Positions 16,859 through 25,484 of a stretch of 64,000 nt of DNA are shown one piece after another. The notes below the pieces were generated by a model that made no database searches, was not told where the DNA came from, and was given only the letters and a program-made list of their open reading frames with translations. Positions within the stretch are counted from its first letter, which is position 1, and each line of letters begins with the position of its first letter. The DNA comes from Enterobacteriaceae bacterium UBA5654 (lineage in GTDB: Bacteria > Pseudomonadota > Gammaproteobacteria > Enterobacterales > Enterobacteriaceae). Made by a program: the position numbers and the translations under genes. The stretch covers positions 8,561 through 72,560 of the forward strand of contig DIJC01000022.1 in assembly GCA_002421005.1 (NCBI GenBank), given 5' to 3'.

Positions 16859-18007
16859 ATGAAAAACTTTGGCTTTAAGATCCCGCAGAATATTGAGTTT
16901 GGTATGGGGAGCCTGCAAAAGCTGCCGCAGATCCTCAGACAGCTTAATGCGGAGCACGTCTTTTTGATCTCCGATCGCGGCCTTGACGCCGTTGGTGTGG
17001 TCAAAAAAGTTCAGGAGATTATCACCTCCGGCGGGGTAGGCCTGACTACCTGTCTGGAGGTCAAACCCAATCCGACCGTCGATATCGTTAACGACGCCGC
17101 TGCCTGCTACAAAGCCTGCGGCGCGACGGCGATTATCGCGCTGGGCGGCGGCAGCCCGATTGATGTCGCCAAAGCGGTGGGCGTACTGGTCAATTACGGC
17201 GGCAGCATTACCGACTACGAAGGGCCGAACAAGGTTCCCGGTCCGATTACGCCCATCGTGGCGATCCCGACCACTGCCGGGACGGGCAGTGAAGTCACCG
17301 CATCGGCGGTCATCACCGACGAGGCCCGGAACTATAAGCTGTCGGTGATCAGCTACGAAATGCTGCCGAAGTACGCCATTCTCGATCCCGAACTGATTAT
17401 GACCCTGCCCGCGTCCATCGCGGCGGCCTGTGGTATCGACGCGCTGATCCACGCGCTGGAAGCCTATCTGTCCACCAGTGCCTCACCTTTCACCGACGCG
17501 ATGGCGGAAAAAGCGATGCAGCTCATCGGCAAAAATATCCGCCGCTTTGTTGCCAACCGTCAGGATGCAGAGGCTGCCAGCGCGATGATGGCCGGAAGCA
17601 ATTTCGCCGGGATCGCTTTTGCGTGGGCAAGGCTGGGTAACGTCCACGCCATGAGCCATCCGGTCAGCGCCTTCTTCAACATACCGCACGGCGTGGCGAA
17701 CGCCATTCTGCTGCCGACCGTGGTGGAATATAACGCGCTGGCTGATACCGGACGTTACGAAGTGATTTACCAGTTTATTCGTCAGAACACACACACCGGC
17801 GGCTGTTTTAAACCTGAAATGCTGGTGGCAGAAATTAAAGAATTAAACCGCACGCTCGGTATTCCGGCCTCGCTGTCCGCCGTCGGCGTCACCGAAGAGA
17901 GTATTTCGGCAATGGCTAAAGACGTGATGAAAAGCGGTAACGTGCTGGTGAATCCTCGTCAGTCAACCATTAACGACATTATCCGGCTTTATCACCAGGC
18001 GCTGTAA
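16859..18007 (+). CDS. iron-containing alcohol dehydrogenase (candidate sulfopropionaldehyde reductase, HpfD-like)
   Basis: 382-aa group III (Fe-dependent) alcohol dehydrogenase. NAD-binding GGGSPIDVAKA (96-106), PTTAGTGSEVTASAVI, metal ligands D194 and H198 in GIDALIHALEAY, then H263, H267 and H277 in NVHAMSHPVSAFFNIPHG. It starts 2 bp after the ALDH stop. In the proposed pathway it re-oxidises NADH by reducing the aldehyde product of the radical enzyme to an alcohol. HpfD of the DHPS dehydratase pathway belongs to this family and performs that step on 3-sulfopropionaldehyde. The aldehyde specificity is inferred from context only. Confidence 0.88.
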   Translation: MKNFGFKIPQNIEFGMGSLQKLPQILRQLNAEHVFLISDRGLDAVGVVKKVQEIITSGGVGLTTCLEVKPNPTVDIVNDAAACYKACGATAIIALGGGSPIDVAKAVGVLVNYGGSITDYEGPNKVPGPITPIVAIPTTAGTGSEVTASAVITDEARNYKLSVISYEMLPKYAILDPELIMTLPASIAAACGIDALIHALEAYLSTSASPFTDAMAEKAMQLIGKNIRRFVANRQDAEAASAMMAGSNFAGIAFAWARLGNVHAMSHPVSAFFNIPHGVANAILLPTVVEYNALADTGRYEVIYQFIRQNTHTGGCFKPEMLVAEIKELNRTLGIPASLSAVGVTEESISAMAKDVMKSGNVLVNPRQSTINDIIRLYHQAL

Positions 18008-18040
18008 GCGGACGTTATTATGCAAACGGGAGAGGATAAC

Positions 18041-18991
18041 GTGTCTCTGCGGGGAAATGTTTTTAATATTCAGCGCTTCACGCTGCATGACGGCCCGGGG
18101 CTGCGCACCGAATTATTTTTAAAAGGCTGCCCGTTAAAATGCGCCTGGTGCAGCAATCCCGAAAGCCTGAAACCCTACAGCCAGCCAGGGGTTTTTAAAT
18201 CTAAATGTATTTCCCAAAAGAAATGCGGCTTATGTGAAGACGCTTGCCCGCATTCCGGCGCGCTGAATTTTACGCGCGGTAAACTTAGCGTGATTGACCG
18301 TGACCTGTGCAGCAACTGCCTCGCCTGCGCCGACGCCTGCCCGTCAGAAGCCATTAAGCCATGGGGAAAATCCATGACGGTGGAAGAGTGCATGGCGGTG
18401 ATCCGCAAGGATATTGGCTATTACCAGCGCTCCGGCGGCGGGGTAACCGTCTCCGGGGGCGAGCCGCTGCTGCAAAGTGAATTCGTCGCCGCGCTATTTA
18501 AAGCCTGCAAGGATGAAAATATTCAGACCTGCTGTGAATCCTCTTTCTGTGTTAACTGGAAAGATATCGCCCGCGTACTGCCGTGGACCGATATTATTAT
18601 TTCCGATATTAAACATATGGACCCCCTGGTTCATAAAAAATATACGCGGGTCGAAAATGGTCGAATTCTCGAAAATTTACAGCGACTGACCCGCGAGCAT
18701 CGCGAACTGATCCTGCGCATTCCGCTTATTCCGGGCGTTAACGACGATATGGACAATATCAGCGCCACGGCGGATTTTATTCTCAGTGAATTAGGCGGGC
18801 AGGTAAGAACGCTCCAGCTATTAAGTTTTATGCGACTCGGCGAAGAAAAATATCGCTCATTAGACATGCCTTATGAAATGCAAAGCCTGCGGGTTGACAG
18901 ACGCTCGTTTCAGAAACGGGTAAACGACATCGCCCGCTATTTCAATGGTCGCGGTATTCACTGCCTGGTCGGTACAAAAGAAAAACAGTAA
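18041..18991 (+). CDS. glycyl-radical enzyme activating protein (radical SAM)
   Basis: Generates the glycyl radical on the enzyme encoded next. 316 aa from the GTG at 18041: radical SAM motif CPLKCAWC (C30, C34, C37), then a ferredoxin-like insert with two CxxCxxCxxxC-type sets (C56, C62, C65, C69 and C90, C93, C96, C100), GGVTVSGGEPLLQ (SAM site) and IPLIPGVNDD. The insert is typical of activases for non-PFL glycyl radical enzymes. The GTG is preferred because GGAGAGG lies 6 bp before it; the in-frame ATG at 18020 would add 7 residues but has no clear ribosome binding site. 22 bp separate it from its target enzyme. Confidence 0.92.
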   Translation: MSLRGNVFNIQRFTLHDGPGLRTELFLKGCPLKCAWCSNPESLKPYSQPGVFKSKCISQKKCGLCEDACPHSGALNFTRGKLSVIDRDLCSNCLACADACPSEAIKPWGKSMTVEECMAVIRKDIGYYQRSGGGVTVSGGEPLLQSEFVAALFKACKDENIQTCCESSFCVNWKDIARVLPWTDIIISDIKHMDPLVHKKYTRVENGRILENLQRLTREHRELILRIPLIPGVNDDMDNISATADFILSELGGQVRTLQLLSFMRLGEEKYRSLDMPYEMQSLRVDRRSFQKRVNDIARYFNGRGIHCLVGTKEKQ

Positions 18992-19013
18992 AAAAATACC
19001 AAGGAGATATTTC

Positions 19014-21494
19014 ATGAAAACTTACCATACACAAGCACGGGGCACCGAGCCTTTTGATCGTACCTACAGTCTGGGTTATGAGGTCAATCACGAAGACTGG
19101 TCGCCGTACCCGCGTGTTAATCGTCTGCGTCAGACTTTCCTCGACCGCCCCTATGAAGTGGACGTCGAAAGACTGCGGCTGGTGACTGAATCCTACAAAA
19201 AACACGAAGGCTATCCGCGTAAATTGCAGTGTGCTTACGCCTTTGAAAATATCCTGCTCAATACCACGCTGTATATTTATGAAGACGATTTGATCCTCGG
19301 CGAAATTGCGGCCCCGGCCAAAGCCTCGCCGATTTACCCGGAATTCTCGGTAAACTGGATTATCGATGAAATTCTGCATTCGCCGTTTGAAGAGCGTCCG
19401 AACGATCAGTTTTATATCCGTAATGACGCAGAGCGTCAGGAAATTATTGAACTGTGCAAATACTGGCAGGGCAAAACCGTTGACGATCTGATTAACCTGC
19501 GGCTGGAAGACGATCAGATCAAAGGTTCTGAAGTCGGCGAGCGCATTTTCCAGACCAACCTTTACCATTACGCGGGGGCGGGTCATCTGGCGATTGATTA
19601 CGGCCTGCTGATGCAGCTCGGCTATGACGGACTGATCGCTCGCGCCAAAGCTAATCAGCAAAAACTGAGCAAACGCGACCCGGAATATGGCGATAAGCGC
19701 GACACCTACACCGCGATGATTATCATGCTGGAGGCCGCGAAAAAATATGTTACCCGCTATGCGACGCTGGCCGAACAGTGCGCCGCCGGGGAAAGCAATC
19801 CGCAGCGTAAACAGGAATTGCTGGCGATGGCGGAAAACTGCCATGCCGTCGCCGGGGGCGCACCGAAAACTTTCTGGCAGGCGCTGCAACTGTTTAATAT
19901 CGCCACCGCGCTGATTCAGGTCGAAAGTAACGGTCACTCCATTTCTTATGGTCGCATGGATCAGTGGCTGTATCCCTACTACGCCGCCGATATTAAAAAT
20001 GGCGTTATCAGCAAAGAATTTGCGCTTGAGCTGATTGAAGTTGAATACGTCAAAATGAATAACCCGACCAAGCTGAAAGATAAAGGCAGCATGGCGTTGC
20101 GTAACGGTCGCGGTTTCGGCGGCGAAAGCCTGACCATCGGCGGAATGGATCGCGATGGCAATGACGCCACCAACGATTTAACCATGCTGATGCTGGAAGG
20201 CTCTGCGCATACCCGCATGATGAACCCGTGGGTCTGCGTGCGTATGCACGAAAAAACGCCGTATGAGCTAAAAGTGAAAACGGTGGAGTGTATCCGCGCG
20301 GGCTACGGTCATCCGAAGCTGTTCAACGACGCGCCAACCATCAAAGCCATGATGAAAAAGGGCATGACCCTGGAAGAAGCCAGAGAGTATTGCGTGGTGG
20401 GCTGCGTGGAAATCGATCTGCCGGGCAAAGAATATGGCTGGCACGATGCGGCCTACGTCAATACGCCAAAAATGATGGAAATGGTGGTCAACGGCGGGCG
20501 CAGCCTGAGCACCGGCAAACAGCTCGGCCCGGATACCGGCAGCCTTGATACCTATCAGAGCTTTGATGAAGTATTGGCGAGCGTCGATAAGCAGTTTGAA
20601 TACTGGACCGATCAAATGTGCAGCAGCCTGAATATTATCGACAACGCGCACCGGGCGCTGAAGCCGGTGCCGTTTGTCTCCGCATTCTATGAAGACTGCA
20701 TGGCGTCCGGTAAAGATCTGACCGAAGGCGGCGCGAAGTACAACGGCATTGGCCCACAGGCCAGCGGCATGGCGACCTGCGCGGATTCTCTGGCGTCCAT
20801 CAAACAACTGGTGTTTGATGAAAAACGCTGCACCGGCGCAGAACTGCTCCGGGCGGTGAAAGAAAACTGGGTCGGCCACGAAAAAATCTACGCGCTGGTC
20901 AACAGCTCGAAGGTGCACCATTACGGTAATGACGATCCCTACGCCGATGAACTGTTCAAATTTATGTTCGAATGCTACTGCCGTCATATCAGCGGCAGGA
21001 AAATCCCCCGCGGCGGCGAATTCAGCCCCGGCGTGTATTCGGTGAATGCCAACGTGGCGATGGGTCTGAACACCAATGCTTCCGTGGACGGGCGTAAGAA
21101 GGGCGAGGCGATCTCCGACAATATGGGGCCGGTGCATACCGACGCCGGGTCGCATGATATCTGCGGACCCACCGCGCTGGTCAATTCGCTCTGCAAAGTG
21201 GATCACAGCCTGGCGACCAACGGCACGCTGATGAATCTGCGCTTCCCGCAGGAAGCGGTGGCCGGAACTGAAGGCCGCGATAACCTCATCAGCTTTATTG
21301 ATGAATACATGTCGAAGCAGGCGATGCACGTTCAGTTCAATATTATGAGCTCTGCAACCATGCGTGCCGCGCAGAAAAAACCAGAGGACTATAAAGATAT
21401 GCTGGTACGCGTGGCGGGCTACAGCGCTTATTTTGTTGAGCTGGGTAAACCGTTGCAGAAAGATTTAATTCAGCGCACGGAACTTCATTTCTGA
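19014..21494 (+). CDS. glycyl radical enzyme of the dehydratase/lyase class, candidate DHPS dehydratase (HpfG-like)
   Basis: 826 aa from the ATG at 19014, which has AAGGAG 8 bp upstream. Single active-site Cys with adjacent Glu in VVGCVEIDLPGKEYG (C464, E466) and the radical glycine in VRVAGYSAYF (G802). PFL has a Cys-Cys pair instead, so this is of the glycerol/propanediol dehydratase, choline lyase, isethionate lyase and DHPS enzyme class. The segment AGAGHLAIDYG (187-197) keeps a His and Asp like the diol dehydratases. Partners are its activase upstream, aldehyde and alcohol dehydrogenases, an anion importer and a TauE/SafE exporter, with no shell genes and no coenzyme B12 enzyme. This set fits dehydration of 2,3-dihydroxypropane-1-sulfonate to 3-sulfopropionaldehyde, known in Klebsiella-type fermenters. 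Class is certain, substrate is inferred; alternatives are isethionate or another diol. Confidence 0.9.
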   Translation: MKTYHTQARGTEPFDRTYSLGYEVNHEDWSPYPRVNRLRQTFLDRPYEVDVERLRLVTESYKKHEGYPRKLQCAYAFENILLNTTLYIYEDDLILGEIAAPAKASPIYPEFSVNWIIDEILHSPFEERPNDQFYIRNDAERQEIIELCKYWQGKTVDDLINLRLEDDQIKGSEVGERIFQTNLYHYAGAGHLAIDYGLLMQLGYDGLIARAKANQQKLSKRDPEYGDKRDTYTAMIIMLEAAKKYVTRYATLAEQCAAGESNPQRKQELLAMAENCHAVAGGAPKTFWQALQLFNIATALIQVESNGHSISYGRMDQWLYPYYAADIKNGVISKEFALELIEVEYVKMNNPTKLKDKGSMALRNGRGFGGESLTIGGMDRDGNDATNDLTMLMLEGSAHTRMMNPWVCVRMHEKTPYELKVKTVECIRAGYGHPKLFNDAPTIKAMMKKGMTLEEAREYCVVGCVEIDLPGKEYGWHDAAYVNTPKMMEMVVNGGRSLSTGKQLGPDTGSLDTYQSFDEVLASVDKQFEYWTDQMCSSLNIIDNAHRALKPVPFVSAFYEDCMASGKDLTEGGAKYNGIGPQASGMATCADSLASIKQLVFDEKRCTGAELLRAVKENWVGHEKIYALVNSSKVHHYGNDDPYADELFKFMFECYCRHISGRKIPRGGEFSPGVYSVNANVAMGLNTNASVDGRKKGEAISDNMGPVHTDAGSHDICGPTALVNSLCKVDHSLATNGTLMNLRFPQEAVAGTEGRDNLISFIDEYMSKQAMHVQFNIMSSATMRAAQKKPEDYKDMLVRVAGYSAYFVELGKPLQKDLIQRTELHF

Positions 21495-21504
21495 GGGTGA
21501 TAAC

Positions 21505-21527
21505 GGCACCGCCTGACAGGCGGTGCC
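21505..21527 (+). repeat. intercistronic stem-loop between the radical enzyme and exporter genes
   Basis: GGCACCGCC/GGCGGTGCC with a 5-nt loop, 10 bp after the stop and without a T-run. Not an intrinsic terminator. It could stabilise the 3' end of the abundant radical-enzyme message and lower expression of the exporter gene. Confidence 0.6.
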
Positions 21528-21570
21528 GGTGTATGGCAATGCGGAAAATATCAATACCAGGACGGATATC

Positions 21571-22356
21571 ATGAGCTTTGAATCTATCTTCATTATTATT
21601 GGCCTGATGCAAATCTTTGGCTTTTTCATCCAGGGATGCACCGGCTTTGGCTGTACTGTTATCGCGGCGGCCGTCGTCACCGGGCTGCTGGGGACGGCGG
21701 AGGGCGTACCTTACGGCACGATTATCACCTTGCCATTCCTGTTCTATCTGGGATTTAAAACCATTAAAGAGGTTTCCTGGAAAGACTTAATTAAAATTGT
21801 GGTGCTGTGCGCGCCGGGCATTTTATTAGGCAATTATCTGTTTTATAAAATCAGCCCCACCACGGCGAAAATCTGTATTGGTGCGATGATCACCGCGATT
21901 GCCTTAATGAATATTTATAAATATATCATTATGCCGCTGGTGCTGAAAAAGATCCTCACCGAAGAGGTCCCCGATACGGCCATTAAGAAAAGCTTTCGTA
22001 ACGGCTGCCTGTTATTAGGCGGGGTGGTGCACGGCGCGTTTAATATCGGCGGGCCACTGATTACCGTTTACACGATCGATGCGGTAAGGGAAAAAGAAAA
22101 ATTCCGTAATACCATGAACTGGGTATGGATTGTTCTGAACACCTTCAATGCCGTGAACCAGTATCTCAACGGAGCCTGGACGCCGCGCCTGTGGAGCGCG
22201 CTGGCGGTCGGTTTCCCGATGGCGGCAATCGGCTTTTTCCTCGGCATGGCGTTTCTCAAACGCATTAACCGCGAACAGTTCCTGCGGATTGTGTATCTCG
22301 TGCTGCTGTTTATCGGCGGCGATATGCTGATCCGTAACATGCTGGCGGTGGTCTGA
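21571..22356 (+). CDS. TauE/SafE (TSUP) family exporter
   Basis: 261-aa inner-membrane protein with about eight hydrophobic segments. N-terminal QIFGFFIQGCTGFGCTVIAAAVVTGLLG and the second repeat LLGGVVHGAFNIGGPLITVYTID show the duplicated TSUP fold. Members export sulfite or organosulfonates next to sulfonate degradation genes. Start ATG 21571 has an AGGA site; 76 bp after the radical enzyme gene, with a stem-loop between. As last gene of the operon it probably exports the end product (sulfonate or sulfite). This is one of the main hints that the pathway handles a sulfonate, but the family also carries other anions. Confidence 0.85.
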   Translation: MSFESIFIIIGLMQIFGFFIQGCTGFGCTVIAAAVVTGLLGTAEGVPYGTIITLPFLFYLGFKTIKEVSWKDLIKIVVLCAPGILLGNYLFYKISPTTAKICIGAMITAIALMNIYKYIIMPLVLKKILTEEVPDTAIKKSFRNGCLLLGGVVHGAFNIGGPLITVYTIDAVREKEKFRNTMNWVWIVLNTFNAVNQYLNGAWTPRLWSALAVGFPMAAIGFFLGMAFLKRINREQFLRIVYLVLLFIGGDMLIRNMLAVV

Positions 22357-22359
22357 GGC

Positions 22360-22388
22360 ATGAGCCCGGCAGAGTCTGCCGGGCTCAT
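22360..22388. terminator. convergent terminator between the island and ybhN
   Basis: A 14-bp perfect stem, ATGAGCCCGGCAGA/TCTGCCGGGCTCAT, around a single base, starting 4 bp after the exporter stop and ending 2 bp before the ybhN stop. Likely serves both convergent transcripts, although the T-run is poor. Confidence 0.7.
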
Positions 22389-22390
22389 CG

Positions 22391-23353
22391 TTATTTCGCC
22401 ATCGCCCGTTCGTTCCTGGCCCGCAGCTTTTTGGCGCGGCTTTCCAGAATCAGATAGCACACCAGCGCCAGCAGCAGCGGGGCGATGTAGTAGAGCATCC
22501 GGTAGGCAAGCAGGGCGGCGATGATCGTCCCCTGCGAGGTATGCTCTCCCGCCAGCAGCGCCAGAAATACCGCTTCCAGCACGCCTATCCCGGCGGGAAT
22601 ATGCACAATTACCCCGGCAATACTGCTCACCAGCAGCACGCCCAGCACGAAGAAGTAATTCACCTCCTGACCGAGCAGCAGCCAGATAATCAGCCCCATC
22701 ACCATCCAGTTGGCGCTGGAGATAGCCATCTGCGCAATGGCGAATTTCCACGACGGCAGCACCAGCTTCTGGCCTTTAATGGTCATGTGACGACGCTTAG
22801 CGAACGCGCATCCCCACATATACAGCGCCACCAGTAACAGCAGCACTATGCCGACGATCCGTAATGTACCTTCGTCGATATACCAGCGCGAGGGAAGCTG
22901 GACCACGCCAAAGGTGAAGATCAGCCCGCCGAGCAAAATATAGCCCAGCCAGTTGGTGGTAATGCTCAGCGAGAAAATTCGCGTGATGGTACTGCTCGGC
23001 AGACCGAGGCGCGAATAAAGCCGGTAGCGCATCCCGATGCCGCCGACCCAGGTACTGAGCGTCAGATTAAAGGCATAGCAAATAAACGACACCAGCATCA
23101 CCTGCCGCTTCGCCAGCTTATGCCCGCAGTAGGCGCGCCCCAGTAAATCGTAAAAGCCGTACATCACGTAGCTGACCACCACCAGCGCCACGGCACTCAG
23201 CAGCGCAAGGCGGTTGTAGTCGCGGATCACCTTCCAGACGTCTTCCCAGTTTACTTTTTTCGCGTACACCACCAGTAAAACCGCCACGGCAATAAAAAAC
23301 AGCCAGGTGAGGATCTTCTTGACCAGTCGCCAGCGGGGATGAGATTTAGCCAT
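22391..23353 (-). CDS. ybhN: conserved inner membrane protein YbhN
   Basis: 320-aa polytopic protein of the lysylphosphatidylglycerol synthetase transmembrane-domain (AglD/YbhN) superfamily. E. coli YbhN is almost the same length. Visible: TM1 after KKILTWLFFIAV, STWVGGIGMRYRLYSRLGL, VHIPAGIGVLEAVF, and a basic C-terminal tail AKKLRARNERAMAK. It overlaps the clsB stop codon by 1 bp in a clsB-adjacent cluster, which suggests a role in membrane lipid handling; no activity is established. Confidence 0.93.
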   Translation of the reverse strand: MAKSHPRWRLVKKILTWLFFIAVAVLLVVYAKKVNWEDVWKVIRDYNRLALLSAVALVVVSYVMYGFYDLLGRAYCGHKLAKRQVMLVSFICYAFNLTLSTWVGGIGMRYRLYSRLGLPSSTITRIFSLSITTNWLGYILLGGLIFTFGVVQLPSRWYIDEGTLRIVGIVLLLLVALYMWGCAFAKRRHMTIKGQKLVLPSWKFAIAQMAISSANWMVMGLIIWLLLGQEVNYFFVLGVLLVSSIAGVIVHIPAGIGVLEAVFLALLAGEHTSQGTIIAALLAYRMLYYIAPLLLALVCYLILESRAKKLRARNERAMAK

Positions 23354-24594
23354 CAGGAATTCACTCCAGAATTTTCAGTGTTCACGCGATCCTGCGTTTC
23401 AATCTCCGGCTGTACCGGAGGATCAACCTGCGCCAGCAGCGGCGTATGGGCAGGCAACCAGCCAACCAGCGCCGGGAAATGGCGCAGGAAGTGGAACACC
23501 ACCACGCTTTTACCGAGATTCCACCAGGTGCGCTTCGGCATCATGGTTTCATCCACCTGCTTGCAGTCCTGCTCAATAATGGTGTTGAGGTTTTCGCGCA
23601 GCGTCTGGTTAAACTCGCGGTCGTGTATGATCAGATTCGCTTCGAGGTTAAGCGACAGGCTGAGCGGGTCGAGGTTGCTGGAGCCCACGGTGGCCCAGTG
23701 ATCGTCCATCAGCGCCACTTTACCGTGCAGCGGGCGGCGGCAATATTCGTACACGTCGACGCCGCCTTTGATCAGGTAGTTATACAGCAGACGCGCGCCG
23801 ACTTTGACGATCGGCATATCCGGTTCGCCCTGAACGATCAGCTTCACCGTCACGCCGCGTCGGGCGGCATTGCGCATCGCGTGCAGCAAACGATAGCCGG
23901 GGAAGAAGTAGGCGTTGGCGATAATCACCTCGCGGCGCGCTTTCGCCAGCATCTTCAGATAATGGCGCTCGATATCGTCACGATGCTCGTCGTTATCACG
24001 CCAGACAAACAGCGCCTGCGCTTCGCCGGGCGTGTTGTTTTCTACCGCGCGATGACGGCGACGCCACCAGCGGCGCACCGACGCATTGCCTGGCAGGTTT
24101 TCAACTTCAAATTGCAGAATATCCTGCACCACCGGGCCTTCAATACGGATGGCGTAATCCTGCTTGGCCTGTGGGCCGTAGTCGGACATATGTTCGTCGG
24201 AATAGTTGATCCCGCCGACGAAGGCCACATCGGTATCAATGACCACGATTTTCCGGTGCATCCGGCGAAAGACGTTGGTACGCATTCCCATCAGGCGCGG
24301 ACGCGGATCGTAATAGCGGAATACCACGCCCGCCGCTGTCAGCTCGTTGACGAAATTATCGCTCAGATCGGGCGAGCCGTAGCCGTCGAGCAGCACGTCA
24401 ATCTTCACGCCGCGCTGGGCGGCACGCAGCAGAACTTCATGCAGTTTTTTTCCGACGCCATCTTCAAACCAGATAAAGGTTTCAAGAATGACCCGGCTTT
24501 TCGCGTCGTCGATGGCGGCATGTACCGCCGGATAAAACTGGTCGCCGTTCTCCAGTAACTGGATGCGGTTTCCTTCTCGCCAGTCACATTTCAT
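23353..24594 (-). CDS. clsB: cardiolipin synthase B
   Basis: 413-aa phospholipase D-superfamily enzyme that makes cardiolipin from phosphatidylglycerol at the inner membrane. Two HKD motifs: HRKIVVIDTDVAFVGG in the first half and HGKVALMDDHWATVGSSNLDP in the second. The length matches E. coli ClsB (YbhO). It sits between ybhP (4-bp overlap) and ybhN, the same order as E. coli. Confidence 0.95.
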   Translation of the reverse strand: MKCDWREGNRIQLLENGDQFYPAVHAAIDDAKSRVILETFIWFEDGVGKKLHEVLLRAAQRGVKIDVLLDGYGSPDLSDNFVNELTAAGVVFRYYDPRPRLMGMRTNVFRRMHRKIVVIDTDVAFVGGINYSDEHMSDYGPQAKQDYAIRIEGPVVQDILQFEVENLPGNASVRRWWRRRHRAVENNTPGEAQALFVWRDNDEHRDDIERHYLKMLAKARREVIIANAYFFPGYRLLHAMRNAARRGVTVKLIVQGEPDMPIVKVGARLLYNYLIKGGVDVYEYCRRPLHGKVALMDDHWATVGSSNLDPLSLSLNLEANLIIHDREFNQTLRENLNTIIEQDCKQVDETMMPKRTWWNLGKSVVVFHFLRHFPALVGWLPAHTPLLAQVDPPVQPEIETQDRVNTENSGVNS

Positions 24595-25352
24595 AAGTGG
24601 ATCTCCGCGCTCAGAGGGGCATGATCGGATAAATGACGCCAGTTACGCAGCATCAGCGCCGTCGGGCTGCTGGCGTGGGCATTCTTGACGTAGATCCGAT
24701 CGAGTCGTAACAGAGGAAAACTCACAGGAAATGTCCGCGCCGGGCGGCCTTTAGCACGGGTGAAAATTTCTTCCAGCCCCGCTTTCGCTTTCAGCGGATG
24801 ATTGGCTTTTTGCCGCCAGTCGTTAAAATCGCCCGCGACCACCACCGGATCACCTTCCGGCAGTCCGTTAACCCATTGCGCCAGCATATCAAGCTGCGCC
24901 TGGCGATGCGCCTCGCGCAGTCCTAAATGGACGCAGAGCACATGGATCGGATATCCCAGATCCGGCGGCGCAATGCGGCAATACAGCAGGCCGCGTTTTT
25001 CGCTGCCGTCCACTGAAACATCGTGATTCTCATAATGTTCAATCGGGTAGCGCGACAGCACCGCGTTGCCGTGATGCCCTTCCGGGTAAACGGCATTGCG
25101 ACCGTAGGCGAAATCGCTCCACATGGTATCCGCCAGAAACTCGTAATGCGTGGTGTCCGGCCAGTTTTCCACGTGCAGCGGATGCACCTCATGTGCGCCC
25201 ATCACTTCCTGCAAACAGACGATGTCCGCGCCGACGGTCCTCACCGCATCGCGTAATTCGGGCAATATAAAACGGCGGTTAAATGCGGTGAATCCTTTGT
25301 GTGTGTTAATGGTGAGCACTTTTAATGAAAAATGTCGCGCGTGTTGGGTCAT
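24591..25352 (-). CDS. ybhP: endonuclease/exonuclease/phosphatase family protein YbhP
   Basis: 253-aa EEP-fold metal-dependent hydrolase. Motifs: LTINTHKGF, VCLQEVMGAHEVHP (metal Glu), AGDFNDWR and the terminal SDHAPLSAEI (catalytic His). First gene of ybhP-clsB-ybhN, divergent from ybhQ. The substrate is not known; the link with cardiolipin synthase B in one transcript suggests phospholipid metabolism. Confidence 0.93.
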   Translation of the reverse strand: MTQHARHFSLKVLTINTHKGFTAFNRRFILPELRDAVRTVGADIVCLQEVMGAHEVHPLHVENWPDTTHYEFLADTMWSDFAYGRNAVYPEGHHGNAVLSRYPIEHYENHDVSVDGSEKRGLLYCRIAPPDLGYPIHVLCVHLGLREAHRQAQLDMLAQWVNGLPEGDPVVVAGDFNDWRQKANHPLKAKAGLEEIFTRAKGRPARTFPVSFPLLRLDRIYVKNAHASSPTALMLRNWRHLSDHAPLSAEIHL

Positions 25353-25484
25353 GATTCTCCTGCCAGCGTCACTATCCTGTTTGAAATAGTGTAGTCGTCG
25401 TCACAAAAAGATGCGCTGTTACGGAATTTTCCGTAAAGTCCGGTAGTCTGACTTATCAGTTAAAAATTCTTCAGGAGAATAGCC

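Noticed and set aside
20268..21329. 353-aa open frame antisense to the glycyl radical enzyme
   Set aside because: Shadow frame of a strongly conserved gene; no start signal.
19014..21494. Pyruvate formate-lyase (PflB/TdcE/PflD-type) for the glycyl radical enzyme
   Set aside because: PFL has adjacent cysteines at the active site; here a single Cys is followed by V-E (GCVE), the dehydratase/lyase pattern.
23446..24558. 370-aa open frame antisense to clsB
   Set aside because: No recognisable domain; clsB on the other strand has both HKD motifs.
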